A stretch of 55,846 nt of DNA from Lachnospiraceae bacterium (GCA_024682555.1 JAIKZD010000083.1:1-55846), one strand, 5' to 3'. Shown: positions 1 to 9,080, numbered from the stretch's first letter. The notes: generated by a model from the letters alone, not told the origin. Translations and numbers: made by a program.

Positions 1-1
1 T

Positions 2-1723
2 GAGCCGGAGGATTATGACGGCCTGATCGTCATGTCAACCTCATTAAATTCCGCGGAGACGGCAAATTCTCTGTGTAACAGGGCCAAAGAGAAGGGACTG
101 CCCGTTGTGAGCATAGGCATGGAGATGGATGGGATCCATTCCGTATGCATTAGCAATGCCGAGGGGATGCGTGATCTTACCGAGCACCTTATCAGCAGGC
201 ATGGCGTGAGGAAAGCCTTCTTTATAGCCGGCACACCGGATCATGTGGACAGTGTGGCAAGGCTTTCAGTGACGAAAGAGACATTTCTCAAGCACGGCAT
301 ACCCTTTGGTGAGGATGATTTTGATTATGGAAACTGGTCAAACGGGGCCACGGCAGAGATCGTAAAGAGAGTGATCGAAAACCGGGGACTTCCGGATGCT
401 TTTATCTGTGTGAATGATATAACCGCACTTGCAGCCTGTACCATGTTGGAAGAGCTCGGCTACAATGTCCCGGAGGATGTTATCGTAACGGGATTTGATA
501 ATATCGGGGAGGGGAAGATCTTTTATCCCGCCCTTACTACCGTTGAGCAGAATTATAAAGAGATAGGCTACAAAGCCTGCGATATCATCTTCAATGAGCT
601 CAAAAAGAGATCGGACGGTAAAACTGTCATACGGGACACGGTCAATTCCCGCATGGTATGCGGAAACAGCTGCGGATGCGAAGGCGGCGATTTTGAGGAA
701 ATAAGGATCCAGTTCTGCAGACATACCTACAGAAAGAGTATTTTTGAAAAACTCCTTGAACAGAATGAGAGGGTGATGCGTCAGTGGATGGCAGACGTGC
801 CGAATTACGGTGCCATCAAAGAGACCCTTCGCGGTCATTACGGCAGAAATCACCAGTTTGAGGGCGAGGGGTTTTATATCGTAGTCAATGACGAATATTT
901 TCGCGATGTTCTGTCAAGCGAAGAGGAACTGTTAAAAAAGGGTATCGGAAACAACATGGAGGCTCTGGTTTCCCTGGTAAACGGCAGGATAGTAAATGAC
1001 CTTTATGTCGATGAAAAAACCATTATCCCGGGCTATCGCAAAAAAGACGGAGAACAGCATATATACTTCTTCATGCCGATGCATTATTTTGAGTTTAATT
1101 ACGGCTATGTGGTTGTGACCGATTTTCCGTACATCATAGATGAAAACCAGTCCTATCCCTATATGGAAAAGCTCCAGCAGACCATAAGGCTCATGCGTCT
1201 TAACTTAAGGCTCAAGGCCCTGTACGACAGAGATCAGATGACCGGGCTTTATAACCGGTTCGGCTATGAAAACATTGCCCTTCCGATGTATGAAAAGAGC
1301 CTGAATGACAGGACAAAGGTCACGGTGATGTTCGTTGATATCAACTATATGAAGAATATCAATGATGAGTACGGACATCTGCATGGGGATAATGCGATAA
1401 AGACGGTGGTTTCGGCCATAACGGAAAACATTTCCAAAGACTCGATAGCCGTAAGGTTCGGCGGAGACGAATTTCTGATCATAGCTCCGGACAGCAGCAA
1501 AGAAGGTGCGGAAAAGATCAGGGATTCCATCCTTTTGCATCTGAACGGACTGAATGAAAAGAAAAATGTGCCTTATGACATTTCCGTCAGTATAGGATAT
1601 GTGGTTACCGATCCCGAAAACCGTCCGGATGCGGACCTTCAGGATTATATCCGGGAAGCGGACCGGCAGATGTATGAGATAAAAAAGGAAATGCATAAGA
1701 AAAACGACCGAAGAAAGGCTTAA
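2..1723 (+). CDS. LacI-like sensor / GGDEF diguanylate cyclase (5' truncated)
   Basis: The frame is open from the first bases, so the true start lies upstream; the ATG at 32 is internal. Roughly the first 200 visible residues resemble the ligand-binding half of LacI-type regulators (Peripla_BP_3 fold), including a VTGFDNIG strand and a PALTTVEQ segment typical of that family. A linker with a Cys-rich CGNSCGCE patch and an unassigned middle region follow. The C-terminal ~160 residues are a GGDEF domain with FVDINYMKNIND and an intact RFGGDEF signature (about 1455-1475). It should make cyclic di-GMP from two GTP in the cytoplasm, tuned by a bound small molecule, probably a sugar. The position of the usual RxxD inhibitory site reads SKDS, so classical product inhibition seems absent. 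No DNA-binding domain is visible, but the N-terminus is missing. maf follows after 7 bases. Confidence 0.85.
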   Translation, partial: EPEDYDGLIVMSTSLNSAETANSLCNRAKEKGLPVVSIGMEMDGIHSVCISNAEGMRDLTEHLISRHGVRKAFFIAGTPDHVDSVARLSVTKETFLKHGIPFGEDDFDYGNWSNGATAEIVKRVIENRGLPDAFICVNDITALAACTMLEELGYNVPEDVIVTGFDNIGEGKIFYPALTTVEQNYKEIGYKACDIIFNELKKRSDGKTVIRDTVNSRMVCGNSCGCEGGDFEEIRIQFCRHTYRKSIFEKLLEQNERVMRQWMADVPNYGAIKETLRGHYGRNHQFEGEGFYIVVNDEYFRDVLSSEEELLKKGIGNNMEALVSLVNGRIVNDLYVDEKTIIPGYRKKDGEQHIYFFMPMHYFEFNYGYVVVTDFPYIIDENQSYPYMEKLQQTIRLMRLNLRLKALYDRDQMTGLYNRFGYENIALPMYEKSLNDRTKVTVMFVDINYMKNINDEYGHLHGDNAIKTVVSAITENISKDSIAVRFGGDEFLIIAPDSSKEGAEKIRDSILLHLNGLNEKKNVPYDISVSIGYVVTDPENRPDADLQDYIREADRQMYEIKKEMHKKNDRRKA

Positions 1724-1730
1724 CAGTAGG

Positions 1731-2369
1731 ATGTCAAATACCGGAGGATTGAGGATAGTGCTTGCCTCGGCGTCTCCGAGACGTAAAGAGATAATGGAAA
1801 AGATGGGGCTTGAGTTCGATATTTTTCCCTCTGAGGTTTCCGAGGAAATGAAAGGCGAAAGTCCGGACGAGATATGCAGATCCCTGTCGGGGCAGAAAGC
1901 CATGGATGTGGCGGAAAGGATCACGGCTTATAATGAGACCCATCCAGATATCACCACCCCGGGGGATATTCTTGTCATAGGGGCAGACACCATAGTGGTT
2001 CTGAGAACTCCGGACGGTTTTAAAGTTCTCGGAAAGCCGGCGGATGAGGATGATGCCTTTAGGATGTTAAGGCTTTTACAGGACAATACCCATACCGTAT
2101 ACACGGGGGTCACCTTTGTGTTCATCAGGGAGGACGGAAGAACGGGAGAGTATTCTTTTTCCGAGGCAACGGATGTGACCTTTTATCCCGTGAGTGATGA
2201 GGAGATCCGCAAATACATCAACACCGGCGAGCCCATGGACAAGGCGGGGGCTTACGGGATACAGGGGGCATTTTTAAAGCATATCAGGGGCATAAACGGC
2301 GATTTCTACAACGTAATGGGACTGCCTGCCTCAAGAATGTATAAGGAGCTTAAGGAACTTCTTTCCTGA
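1731..2369 (+). CDS. maf: Maf-family nucleotide pyrophosphatase
   Basis: A 212-residue protein of usual family length. The N-terminal LASASPRR motif, the IGADTIV strand with its catalytic Asp, the GKPADEDDAFRML helix and GAYGIQG near the C-terminus are Maf hallmarks. Family members hydrolyse non-canonical or modified nucleoside triphosphates to monophosphates and pyrophosphate, and have been linked to cell-division arrest. The start sits 7 bases after the GGDEF stop with only a weak AGTAGG upstream, so it is probably translated from the same message. A T-rich run (2374-2383) follows the stop, but only a 5-bp stem precedes it, so I do not call a terminator. Confidence 0.93.
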   Translation: MSNTGGLRIVLASASPRRKEIMEKMGLEFDIFPSEVSEEMKGESPDEICRSLSGQKAMDVAERITAYNETHPDITTPGDILVIGADTIVVLRTPDGFKVLGKPADEDDAFRMLRLLQDNTHTVYTGVTFVFIREDGRTGEYSFSEATDVTFYPVSDEEIRKYINTGEPMDKAGAYGIQGAFLKHIRGINGDFYNVMGLPASRMYKELKELLS

Positions 2370-2473
2370 GGCTTCTTTTTTTTCGTTTGAAGGGTAATTA
2401 ATGGGACACATACTGTGATACCTTATGTCTGTAAGATAAATCAAGGAAAGGTCTTCGGACAGGAGGTAAGAGT

Positions 2474-2665
2474 ATGAACGCGAATTTATGGGTTTACTGG
2501 GCAAAGAGATTACATATCGTTGACGGAAACAACAGGGACTGGTACGGATACTGCGACGATATCAATAACGAGTGCGATCTGAACGGGGATTCAATTATTC
2601 TTGAGACCAGGAACGGATACGTTGAACTGTTCAGAAACAACATACGCCTGATCGAGGCCTGCTAA
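2474..2665 (+). CDS. small SH3/Sm-like protein of unknown function
   Basis: A 63-residue protein with a strong ribosome-binding site (AGGAGGT, 2461-2467) seven bases ahead of the ATG. The order of short beta strands (WVYWAKRL, DSIILET, GYVELF, NIRLIEA) suggests a small SH3 or LSm-like barrel. Similar short proteins ending in a GYxELF-type strand are common in Clostridia as hypothetical genes. It has no signal peptide, membrane segment or catalytic motif. Function unknown; the fold is inferred from strand pattern only. Confidence 0.6.
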   Translation: MNANLWVYWAKRLHIVDGNNRDWYGYCDDINNECDLNGDSIILETRNGYVELFRNNIRLIEAC

Positions 2666-2708
2666 GGGCCCCGGGCAGGCTGCAGATACGGATAAGGGAA
2701 TGTCTGCG

Positions 2709-2722
2709 GGACAGGGGCAGGA
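2709..2722. repeat. GGACAGGGGCAGGA repeat copy
   Basis: These 14 bases are identical to 20073-20086, the start of a larger intergenic hairpin element. The copy lies in the leader of the metallopeptidase gene and argues that this leader is not coding. Confidence 0.5.
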
Positions 2723-2864
2723 TGGAAGGACCTTAGGGCGCTTGAATGAAACGGGACAGGGAAGGTTCATCCGGGTAACGGCACCACGGGAGAGAGAATT
2801 GAACGGATCAGATTTTTTGGGTGAGACCTGTCAGAGATTTCATCTTAATACCGGAAACATATTT

Positions 2865-3410
2865 ATGGATGCAGGGATCAAAACGCTGCTTCTGTTTCTT
2901 ATACTGCTTGTCACCGGATTTGTCATAAGATTTGTCAGTCAGATGATCACTCTCGTCATTGCGATATTTGTCGGGGAGCGGGCATCACTTTTATTCTGCA
3001 ATTACATTACCTGGCCGGGGACGGTCCATCATGAATTCAGTCATGCGCTGGCAGCTGTTCTGACAGGTGCAAAGGTGACGAGGATATCCCTTGTCCGTCA
3101 CGGAGATAAGCTTGGGGAAGTTAATTTCATCGCCAGAGGCGGCAGGTTACTTATCGGGTTCCAGATGGCCATTATCTCCATTGCACCCATAGTATGCGGA
3201 GTGATAACCGAAGCCCTTTTATATTCACATGTGCTTCCGGTCTGTGACAGCCGGTGGAAATATGCGCTGCTTCTTTACTTAATGATTTCCATACTGCTGC
3301 ATATGACCTTAAGCGGACAGGATATGCAGAATCTGTCTAAAGGGATCGTTCCCACACTTCTTGTGTTTTATGTTTTTTTCCTTATCGCAGGCTTTTTTGA
3401 TCTTTTCTGA
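2865..3410 (+). CDS. HExxH membrane metallopeptidase-like protein (M50-type)
   Basis: A multi-pass membrane protein with the zinc-binding motif HEFSH (3030-3044) at the edge of a membrane segment, preceded by a PGTVHH stretch. This matches site-2-protease-like or metalloprotease-family membrane proteins of Firmicutes. About five hydrophobic segments are visible. The frame is open from an ATG at 2700, but the first ~55 codons are polar, low in complexity and run across a repeat element (2709-2722), so I favour the start at 2865. A TTG at 2799 behind GGGAGAG is an alternative. A conserved third metal ligand was not identified, so activity is uncertain. It follows the small protein by about 200 bases and could be co-transcribed. 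Confidence 0.6.
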   Translation: MDAGIKTLLLFLILLVTGFVIRFVSQMITLVIAIFVGERASLLFCNYITWPGTVHHEFSHALAAVLTGAKVTRISLVRHGDKLGEVNFIARGGRLLIGFQMAIISIAPIVCGVITEALLYSHVLPVCDSRWKYALLLYLMISILLHMTLSGQDMQNLSKGIVPTLLVFYVFFLIAGFFDLF

Positions 3411-3443
3411 GCGCAGGATTTATATATAGAAAACCGGATAGTA

Positions 3444-3452
3444 TGATATAAT
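3444..3452 (+). promoter_or_regulatory. extended -10 promoter of the chemotaxis gene
   Basis: TGATATAAT fits an extended -10 (TGnTATAAT); no good -35 is visible 17 bases upstream. An 8-base inverted repeat (3437-3444 with 3482-3489) flanks the promoter and could be an operator or fold next to the ribosome-binding site. Confidence 0.55.
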
Positions 3453-3503
3453 CATTGTATGTGATACATAACCATAGCCTGATACTATCGGAGGAAGAAA
3501 TCT

Positions 3504-4982
3504 ATGAATGACAGCAGATCAAAAAAAGCATATGTAAACAAGACTGCCCTGATCCTGTTTACCGTTCTGACGGGGATCATAAGTGTTGCATACATAATAC
3601 AGTTTCTTAAGGGTGAAGCGGATATGGGACTGTTTCTTCCCATAGAGATTTTTGACCTTATTCCGATGATCGCCTGCTGGATCGTATACAGGATTAATAA
3701 GGAGTCTGATCTTATAAAGCACATCATCGCAATCGGATACGGCGTATTCTATCTTGTACTTTGCATGATATCCACAAATACCATCCTGGTATTTGTATAT
3801 GCGCTGCCTACGGTGATAATGGTCTCCATGTATGATGATTTTAAACTTTCGGTGATAAGCGGCATCGGAGTATCGATAATCGCTGTGATACATGCCGTTA
3901 AATTTGCGGCTTCGCGCAACTGGGAAGGCGGAGCAGTGGCTGATCTTGAGATCGAAGCACTCATAATGATCCTTTGCTCGATTTTTTCAATCGTAGTTAA
4001 CAAAGTGATCACGGTGATCAACACCGAACGCATGAATGAAATAAACGAAGCAGGCAGTAAAACAAGTGCCATGCTCGAAGAGATAATGGAGGTTTCGGAC
4101 GGTATCATTGATGATGTGGAAACGGTTTCCGATAAGATGACAAAGATCGCCGCATCAAGCCAGGAAACCCTCACCGCGATGCAGGAGATCCAGTCCGGTA
4201 CCGGAAACACTGCAGATTCGGTGCAGAATCAGCTGTACAAGACAGAAGAGATCCAGTCACAGATCGAGCTTGTTACCAATGCGGCCGACAGTATCAGCGG
4301 AAACGTGACGTTGACCGTTGATGCCTGTCACGAAGGAAGGGACAATATCGGAAAGCTTATGGAGCAGGTTCAGCTGTCCGAACGTGCCGGCTCTGAGGTT
4401 ATGAAAGAAGTAGACGAACTGAAGTCTGCCACTGCCCAGATGCAGTCTATCGTTGAGCTCATCCAGAATGTTGCTTCCCAGACAAGCCTTCTTTCCCTGA
4501 ACGCTTCCATCGAGGCGGCGCGCGCGGGCGAAGCGGGGCGCGGCTTTGCGGTTGTTGCTACCGAGATCTCGAATCTTGCGGATCAGACCCAGAAGGCAAC
4601 CGGGGATATAAGCAATCTTATCTCAAATATCTCCTCGGAGATGACGGGAGTTGTCAATTCCATCAATTCCCTTGTGGAGAGCAACAGACTGCAGAATGAT
4701 TCGGCTCATATCACCGAAGGAAGTTTTGAGAAGATAGTGGAAAACATAAGATCCATCCGCGACAATTCCGGAACCCTTTCCAATGTTGTCAGCAATCTGG
4801 CAAATGCAAACCGTGATATAGTTGAAAGTGTACAGACCATTTCGGCTATCACCGAGGAGGTTTCGGCTCATTCAAGCAATACCTGCAACATCACCGAACA
4901 GAATGAGATGCTTGTCGGGGAAGTTCTTAAGGTTGTAAACGGAATGAACGAGAAGGCCGAAAAACTGAATGCTCTTAAATAA
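3504..4982 (+). CDS. methyl-accepting chemotaxis protein, membrane sensor type
   Basis: A 492-residue protein starting with GGAGG at 3490-3494. Residues ~12-180 hold five or six closely spaced hydrophobic segments with no large extracellular loop, so the sensor is membrane-embedded rather than a Cache-type domain. No HAMP domain is obvious. The rest is a long coiled-coil signalling domain with the conserved kinase-control tip near residues 325-360 ([20 protein letters not shown]). The protein should control CheA through CheW. Hydrophobic rather than soluble cues are an inference from the sensor layout. The tip is encoded by an extremely GC-rich stretch (4515-4544). The gene is followed at once by a hairpin and T-run. 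Confidence 0.93.
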   Translation: MNDSRSKKAYVNKTALILFTVLTGIISVAYIIQFLKGEADMGLFLPIEIFDLIPMIACWIVYRINKESDLIKHIIAIGYGVFYLVLCMISTNTILVFVYALPTVIMVSMYDDFKLSVISGIGVSIIAVIHAVKFAASRNWEGGAVADLEIEALIMILCSIFSIVVNKVITVINTERMNEINEAGSKTSAMLEEIMEVSDGIIDDVETVSDKMTKIAASSQETLTAMQEIQSGTGNTADSVQNQLYKTEEIQSQIELVTNAADSISGNVTLTVDACHEGRDNIGKLMEQVQLSERAGSEVMKEVDELKSATAQMQSIVELIQNVASQTSLLSLNASIEAARAGEAGRGFAVVATEISNLADQTQKATGDISNLISNISSEMTGVVNSINSLVESNRLQNDSAHITEGSFEKIVENIRSIRDNSGTLSNVVSNLANANRDIVESVQTISAITEEVSAHSSNTCNITEQNEMLVGEVLKVVNGMNEKAEKLNALK

Positions 4983-4993
4983 CGGGATAGATC

Positions 4994-5019
4994 CGGTCAG
5001 CAGACCGCATTTCTTTTTT
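4994..5019 (+). terminator. rho-independent terminator after the MCP gene
   Basis: CGGTC (4994-4998) pairs with GACCG (5003-5007), followed by CATTTCTTTTTT. The stem lies inside the last codons of the convergent minus-strand dehydrogenase gene, so the sequence serves both genes. Confidence 0.6.
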
Positions 5020-5956
5020 CGCCGTTAATGAAGGCTTTAAGGTTCAAAAAGGCTTCCTCGACACATCTTGTGCGGGCTTCAACGCTTGCCCAGGCAAGGT
5101 GAGGGGTTATGATGAGTTTGTTGCTGTCCTTTATGAGACTTAAGGGATTTTCATCGGTTATGGGTTCTTTTTCAAGAACGTCAAGTCCCGCACCTGCGAT
5201 TTCGCCCTTTGTAAGGGCGTCATATAATGCTTTGGAATCAACAACGGGTCCTCTGGCCACATTTATGAGAATGGCAGAGGACTTCATTTTTGAAAGCGCT
5301 TCACTGTCTATGAAGTTTCTGCTCAGATCGCTTAAGGGGCAGTGAAGGGAGATAAAGTCGCTTTCCTTAAGCAGGGTATCCTTGTCGACGCGTTCATAGG
5401 GGAGATCATGGTTTCTTCCCGTAATGGAATGGGTTATGACCCTGCAGCCGAATGCCTCGGCGATCTTTGCCACCTTTGTTCCGATGTTTCCCATACCCAC
5501 AACACCCCAGGTCTTTTTATCAAGCTCGTAAAAAGGAATGTCGAAATTGGAAAATCTGCTCTGGGCGGCATACTGTCCGGATTTTACATAATTGTCGTAA
5601 TGTATCATCTTCTGGGAAAGCGTCAGCGCAAGAGTAAAGGTATGCTGAGCGACCATTGCGGTGGAATAATCCCTGACGTTAGTGACGCGGATATTGCGGC
5701 TTTTGCAGTATTCGAGGTCTATGTTGTCGTAACCCGTGGCAAATTCGCCTATATACCTGACTTTCTCAGCATTTTTGAGAGTCTCTTCATTGAGTCTTGA
5801 TTTATTTGCAATAACAAAATCCACGTCCCGGATCCTTTCGATGATCTCATCGGCGGAGACGGTATTTTCATATGCGGTGACTTCACCAAGCTCCTCAAAG
5901 CAGGATACGGAGACATCCGTTCCAACACTGTTTCTTTCAAGTATCGAAATCTTCAT
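4997..5956 (-). CDS. D-isomer-specific 2-hydroxyacid dehydrogenase
   Basis: A 319-residue NAD(P)H-dependent oxidoreductase of the glycerate/hydroxypyruvate/D-lactate dehydrogenase family, full length. The Rossmann motif GMGNIG is at residues 154-159. The expected catalytic residues are visible: Arg in NVARGP (about 235), Glu in LEKEP (about 264) and His in ITPHLAW (about 286). It should interconvert a 2-keto acid and its D-2-hydroxy acid; the substrate cannot be read from sequence. The start is supported by AAAGGA seven bases upstream. Three GATTATTC direct repeats lie upstream (5980-6022). It stands alone and converges on the chemotaxis gene. Confidence 0.92.
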   Translation of the reverse strand: MKISILERNSVGTDVSVSCFEELGEVTAYENTVSADEIIERIRDVDFVIANKSRLNEETLKNAEKVRYIGEFATGYDNIDLEYCKSRNIRVTNVRDYSTAMVAQHTFTLALTLSQKMIHYDNYVKSGQYAAQSRFSNFDIPFYELDKKTWGVVGMGNIGTKVAKIAEAFGCRVITHSITGRNHDLPYERVDKDTLLKESDFISLHCPLSDLSRNFIDSEALSKMKSSAILINVARGPVVDSKALYDALTKGEIAGAGLDVLEKEPITDENPLSLIKDSNKLIITPHLAWASVEARTRCVEEAFLNLKAFINGEKRNAVC

Positions 5957-5979
5957 GATCTTATCCTTTCACGGTCTTT

Positions 5980-6022
5980 GATTATTCATGGTTCTTGATT
6001 ATTCTCCGGACTTAGATTATTC
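5980..6022. repeat. three GATTATTC direct repeats
   Basis: GATTATTC occurs at 5980-5987, 5997-6004 and 6015-6022, spaced 17 and 18 bases apart, in the upstream region of the dehydrogenase gene. Regular spacing suggests a regulator binding one face or near-face of the helix, but this is only a pattern. Confidence 0.4.
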
Positions 6023-6150
6023 ATTCCGCCGGCCCTGTCCGGAGACGGGCAGCCTCTTTCATTCCCTGCCATCATATATGCACACCGGAATATATGTCAA
6101 TGCACTTTCCGAAGGATAATAAAATCATGGTAAATGAGTCTTATGTATGC

Positions 6151-6156
6151 TACAAT
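6151..6156 (+). promoter_or_regulatory. possible -10 (TACAAT) for the BMP operon
   Basis: TACAAT about 100 bases ahead of the lipoprotein start is the best -10-like hexamer in the roughly 300-base gap 5957-6252. The -35 region matches poorly. No purine or other known riboswitch pattern was recognised in the leader. Confidence 0.3.
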
Positions 6157-6252
6157 AATTTAGTCGCAGGTTATACCGGAGGGAAGTCTGACAGGCAGAT
6201 GTATCGGTTCTTCTGCCGGATGATCTGTAAAAAACATGGGAGGAAACAGAAA

Positions 6253-7443
6253 ATGAAAAAAAGGATTATTTCAACATTGTTATGCGCAGTGCTTGCATCC
6301 ATGGCTATAAGCGGATGTATGGCCGCTACGGCACCCGCACCCGCACCCGCTGATTCTGCAGCTGCAGAGACCGAGACGGCTTCGGATGCCGAGGCAGGCG
6401 AAGGCTTAAAGATTGCCATCGTAAGCTCACCTTCGGGCGTTGATGACGGTTCATTCAACCAGGAGAATTACGAAGGAGTTGTAGCATTCTGCGATGCTCA
6501 TCCCGGCTCCACCGTTACACCCGTTCAGGAGACAACAGGTGATACCGCTGCCTGCATCAAGGCTGTTGAGGATATCGTTGCCGATTATGACGCAATAGTA
6601 TGTGACGGCTTCCAGTTTGCAGCCATCACATCTGTAGCGGAAGACAATCCGGACAAGAAGTTCATCCTTGTTGATTCTTATCCGAGTGATGCAGACGGAA
6701 ACGAGAAGGAAGTTGAAAACATCTATGCAATGCAGTTCAAAGAGCAGGAGAGCGGGTTCCTTGCAGGTCTTGCTGCAGCTCTTACTTCAGAGACAGGCAA
6801 GGTTGCTGTTGTAAACGGTATTGCTTATCCTTCAAACGTTAACTATCAGTATGGATTCATGTCAGGTGTCAACTATGCCAACAAGCATTATGATACAAAC
6901 ACCGAGATCGTTGAGCTTGCTTCCTATGCAGGAACCGATGTTACCGGTGCAAATGTAGGCGGAAACTATGTAGGTTCTTTCGCTGATCCCGCAAACGGCA
7001 AGGTTGTAGGCGATGCCCTTATCAAGGAAGGCTGTGATGTCATCTTTGTTGCGGCCGGTGCTTCAGGAAACGGAGTTTTCACGGCTGTTAAGGAAAGTTC
7101 CGAGAAGGATTTCGTAATCGGATGCGATACCGATCAGTATGATGACGGTGCAAACGGAAGCGAGAATGTTATCCTTACATCGGGCCTTAAGGTTATGGGC
7201 GTAAATGATGCACGTGTACTTGAGACGGTTCTTGACGGATCCTTCAAGGGAGGCAACTATCTCCTTGGTGCGGATACCGATTCCACAGGCTATGTAAGTG
7301 CTGAAGGAAGACATCAGTTAAGCGCCGATGCTGTTGAAAAGCTTGACAAGGCTTATGAGCTCATCAAGAACGGAACCATCGTTCCCGCAGCTAACTTTAA
7401 CGGACTTACACCCGATGACTTCACGGGTATCGATGCAGAATAA
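6253..7443 (+). CDS. BMP-family substrate-binding lipoprotein (nucleoside-type)
   Basis: A 396-residue lipoprotein. The start at 6253 is chosen because it has GGGAGGA about 8 bases upstream and opens a signal peptide (MKKRIISTLLCAVLASM) with lipobox AISGC, lipidated at Cys22; the longer open frame from 6094 would bury the signal peptide. An Ala/Pro/Glu-rich linker follows, then a basic-membrane-protein (BMP/PnrA-type) binding domain with DDGSFNQENYEG near its start. Family members characterised in other bacteria bind purine nucleosides, and some may bind other ligands. It heads an operon with an ATPase and two permeases, so it is the capture subunit on the outer face of the membrane. The hairpin after the stop may keep this subunit more abundant than the rest. 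Confidence 0.92.
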   Translation: MKKRIISTLLCAVLASMAISGCMAATAPAPAPADSAAAETETASDAEAGEGLKIAIVSSPSGVDDGSFNQENYEGVVAFCDAHPGSTVTPVQETTGDTAACIKAVEDIVADYDAIVCDGFQFAAITSVAEDNPDKKFILVDSYPSDADGNEKEVENIYAMQFKEQESGFLAGLAAALTSETGKVAVVNGIAYPSNVNYQYGFMSGVNYANKHYDTNTEIVELASYAGTDVTGANVGGNYVGSFADPANGKVVGDALIKEGCDVIFVAAGASGNGVFTAVKESSEKDFVIGCDTDQYDDGANGSENVILTSGLKVMGVNDARVLETVLDGSFKGGNYLLGADTDSTGYVSAEGRHQLSADAVEKLDKAYELIKNGTIVPAANFNGLTPDDFTGIDAE

Positions 7444-7457
7444 ATAAAAAACAGCGG

Positions 7458-7483
7458 CGGCAGCGGTCTTTTGGCGGCTGCCG
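7458..7483 (+). other. intercistronic hairpin after the BMP gene
   Basis: CGGCAGC (7458-7464) pairs with GCTGCCG (7477-7483) with further partial pairing outside. There is no T-run, so it is more likely an mRNA-stabilising or attenuating stem than a terminator. Confidence 0.5.
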
Positions 7484-7532
7484 TCTGCTATATTCTGTGA
7501 TCTTTCAAAATAAAAACAGATCAGGAGCAGAA

Positions 7533-9080
7533 ATGGAAAGTTCCGAATATATCGTTGAAATGAAGCATATCACCAAACGCTTCCCGGGAATAACCGCTAA
7601 CGATGATGTATCCATCAGCATCAAAAAAGGCGAGATTTATGCACTTCTCGGTGAAAACGGCGCAGGCAAGTCTACCATCATGAGTGTTCTTTTCGGTATG
7701 TACGAACCTGACGAGGGTGAGATATTCATTCGCGGAGAAAAGGTTAACATAACTTCACCACGTCATGCCACACGTCTTGGAATAGGCATGGTTCATCAGC
7801 ACTTCAAGCTGGTTTCAAATTACACCGTCGCTGAAAACATAATACTTGGGATCGAACCGCAGAATAAGCTCTGGGGGTTTATTCCGAGGGTCGATCTGAA
7901 AAAGGCGAATGCGGATATCGCAGCCCTGTCGGAAAAATTCGGCCTCAGGGTGGATCCGAAATCCGTTATCAGCAATCTTAATGTTTCCACTCAGCAGAGG
8001 GTGGAAATCCTTAAGATGCTTTACCGTGATGCGGAGATCCTTATTTTTGACGAACCCACGGCTGTCCTTACGCCTCAGGAGATAGAGTATCTTCTGGATA
8101 TCATAAGGGGACTTCGGGACGGTGGAAAGACCATAATAATCATCACGCATAAGCTTGAAGAGATTAAGGCCATAGCCGACAGATGTGCCATTTTAAACAG
8201 AGGAAAGCTCATCGATGTCAAGGATGTTGCAGCCACATCGACTGCGGAAATGGCAAGGCTCATGGTGGGACGTGAGGTATCCTTTACCGTTGACAGGAAA
8301 CCGGCCCAGCCCGGGGAGGTCGTTTTGGATGTTAAGAATCTTACCGTAAATAACGAGCTTGGCATCGAGGCCGTAAAGGATGTTTCCTTCAGCATCCGTT
8401 CCGGTGAGATCTTTGCCCTGGCGGGGGTATCGGGAAACGGGCAGAATGAGCTTGCCGATGCCATAGCAGGGCTCATACATGCAAAGAGCGGAAAGATTTT
8501 CTTAAACGGAAAGGACATAACCGATGCTCCCATACGTGACAGGATCAAGGGAGGCATCACATATATTCCCGAGGACAGGCAGAATGTCGGTCTGATAATG
8601 GGATACGACCTGAAGGATAACCTTGCACTCAAAGTATATTATTCGGCGCTTTTCTCAAACAATGCCGTGCTTAACAAAAAACAGTTTGAGGCTCACGGAA
8701 ACAATCTCATTGATAATTATGATATAAGGACCAGCAAGGGTAACGAAACGATAGTAAGTTCCATGTCCGGAGGAAACCAGCAGAAGGCGATCATAGCAAG
8801 AGAGATCGATCTGGGCGGGGAACTGGTAATATTCATGCAGCCCACACGAGGCCTTGATGTGGGTGCGATCTCAAATATCCACAAACAGATCGTGGAGGAA
8901 AGGGACAGAGGAGCGGCAGTGCTTCTCATATCTCTGGAGCTTGACGAGGTAATGAATCTTGCCGATACCATAGGCGTTATTTTTGACGGAAGGATCAACA
9001 AGATCTCGGATGCATCGCTTCTTACCGTAAATGAAGTAGGTGAGTTCATGATGGGAGTCACCGGGGAGGTTGAGAGATGA
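7533..9080 (+). CDS. BMP-type ABC importer ATPase, two cassettes
   Basis: A 515-residue fused double ATPase of the RbsA/YufO class. The ATG at 7533 is chosen over an in-frame GTG at 7497 because AGGAG sits at 7523-7527. Cassette 1 has an intact Walker A (GENGAGKST) and Walker B (LIFDEPTAVL) but a weak signature (LNVSTQQ). Cassette 2 has a degenerate Walker A (GVSGNGQNEL), an intact signature (MSGGNQQK), and Gln where the catalytic Glu is expected (MQPTRGLD). One ATP site is thus complete and the other degenerate, as is common in this family. It powers uptake with the two permeases that follow; its stop overlaps the first permease start by ATGA. Confidence 0.94.
   Translation: MESSEYIVEMKHITKRFPGITANDDVSISIKKGEIYALLGENGAGKSTIMSVLFGMYEPDEGEIFIRGEKVNITSPRHATRLGIGMVHQHFKLVSNYTVAENIILGIEPQNKLWGFIPRVDLKKANADIAALSEKFGLRVDPKSVISNLNVSTQQRVEILKMLYRDAEILIFDEPTAVLTPQEIEYLLDIIRGLRDGGKTIIIITHKLEEIKAIADRCAILNRGKLIDVKDVAATSTAEMARLMVGREVSFTVDRKPAQPGEVVLDVKNLTVNNELGIEAVKDVSFSIRSGEIFALAGVSGNGQNELADAIAGLIHAKSGKIFLNGKDITDAPIRDRIKGGITYIPEDRQNVGLIMGYDLKDNLALKVYYSALFSNNAVLNKKQFEAHGNNLIDNYDIRTSKGNETIVSSMSGGNQQKAIIAREIDLGGELVIFMQPTRGLDVGAISNIHKQIVEERDRGAAVLLISLELDEVMNLADTIGVIFDGRINKISDASLLTVNEVGEFMMGVTGEVER

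Noticed and set aside
2700..2864. Long N-terminus of the metallopeptidase frame
   Set aside because: It runs over a repeat element and is polar low-complexity sequence; the conserved membrane part begins near 2865. A TTG at 2799 remains possible.
6094..6252. N-terminal extension of the BMP lipoprotein frame
   Set aside because: It would place a polar stretch before the signal peptide; the ATG at 6253 has a clear ribosome-binding site and lipoprotein signal.
5957..6252. Purine riboswitch ahead of the nucleoside-type importer
   Set aside because: The conserved loop and junction words of purine aptamers were not found.
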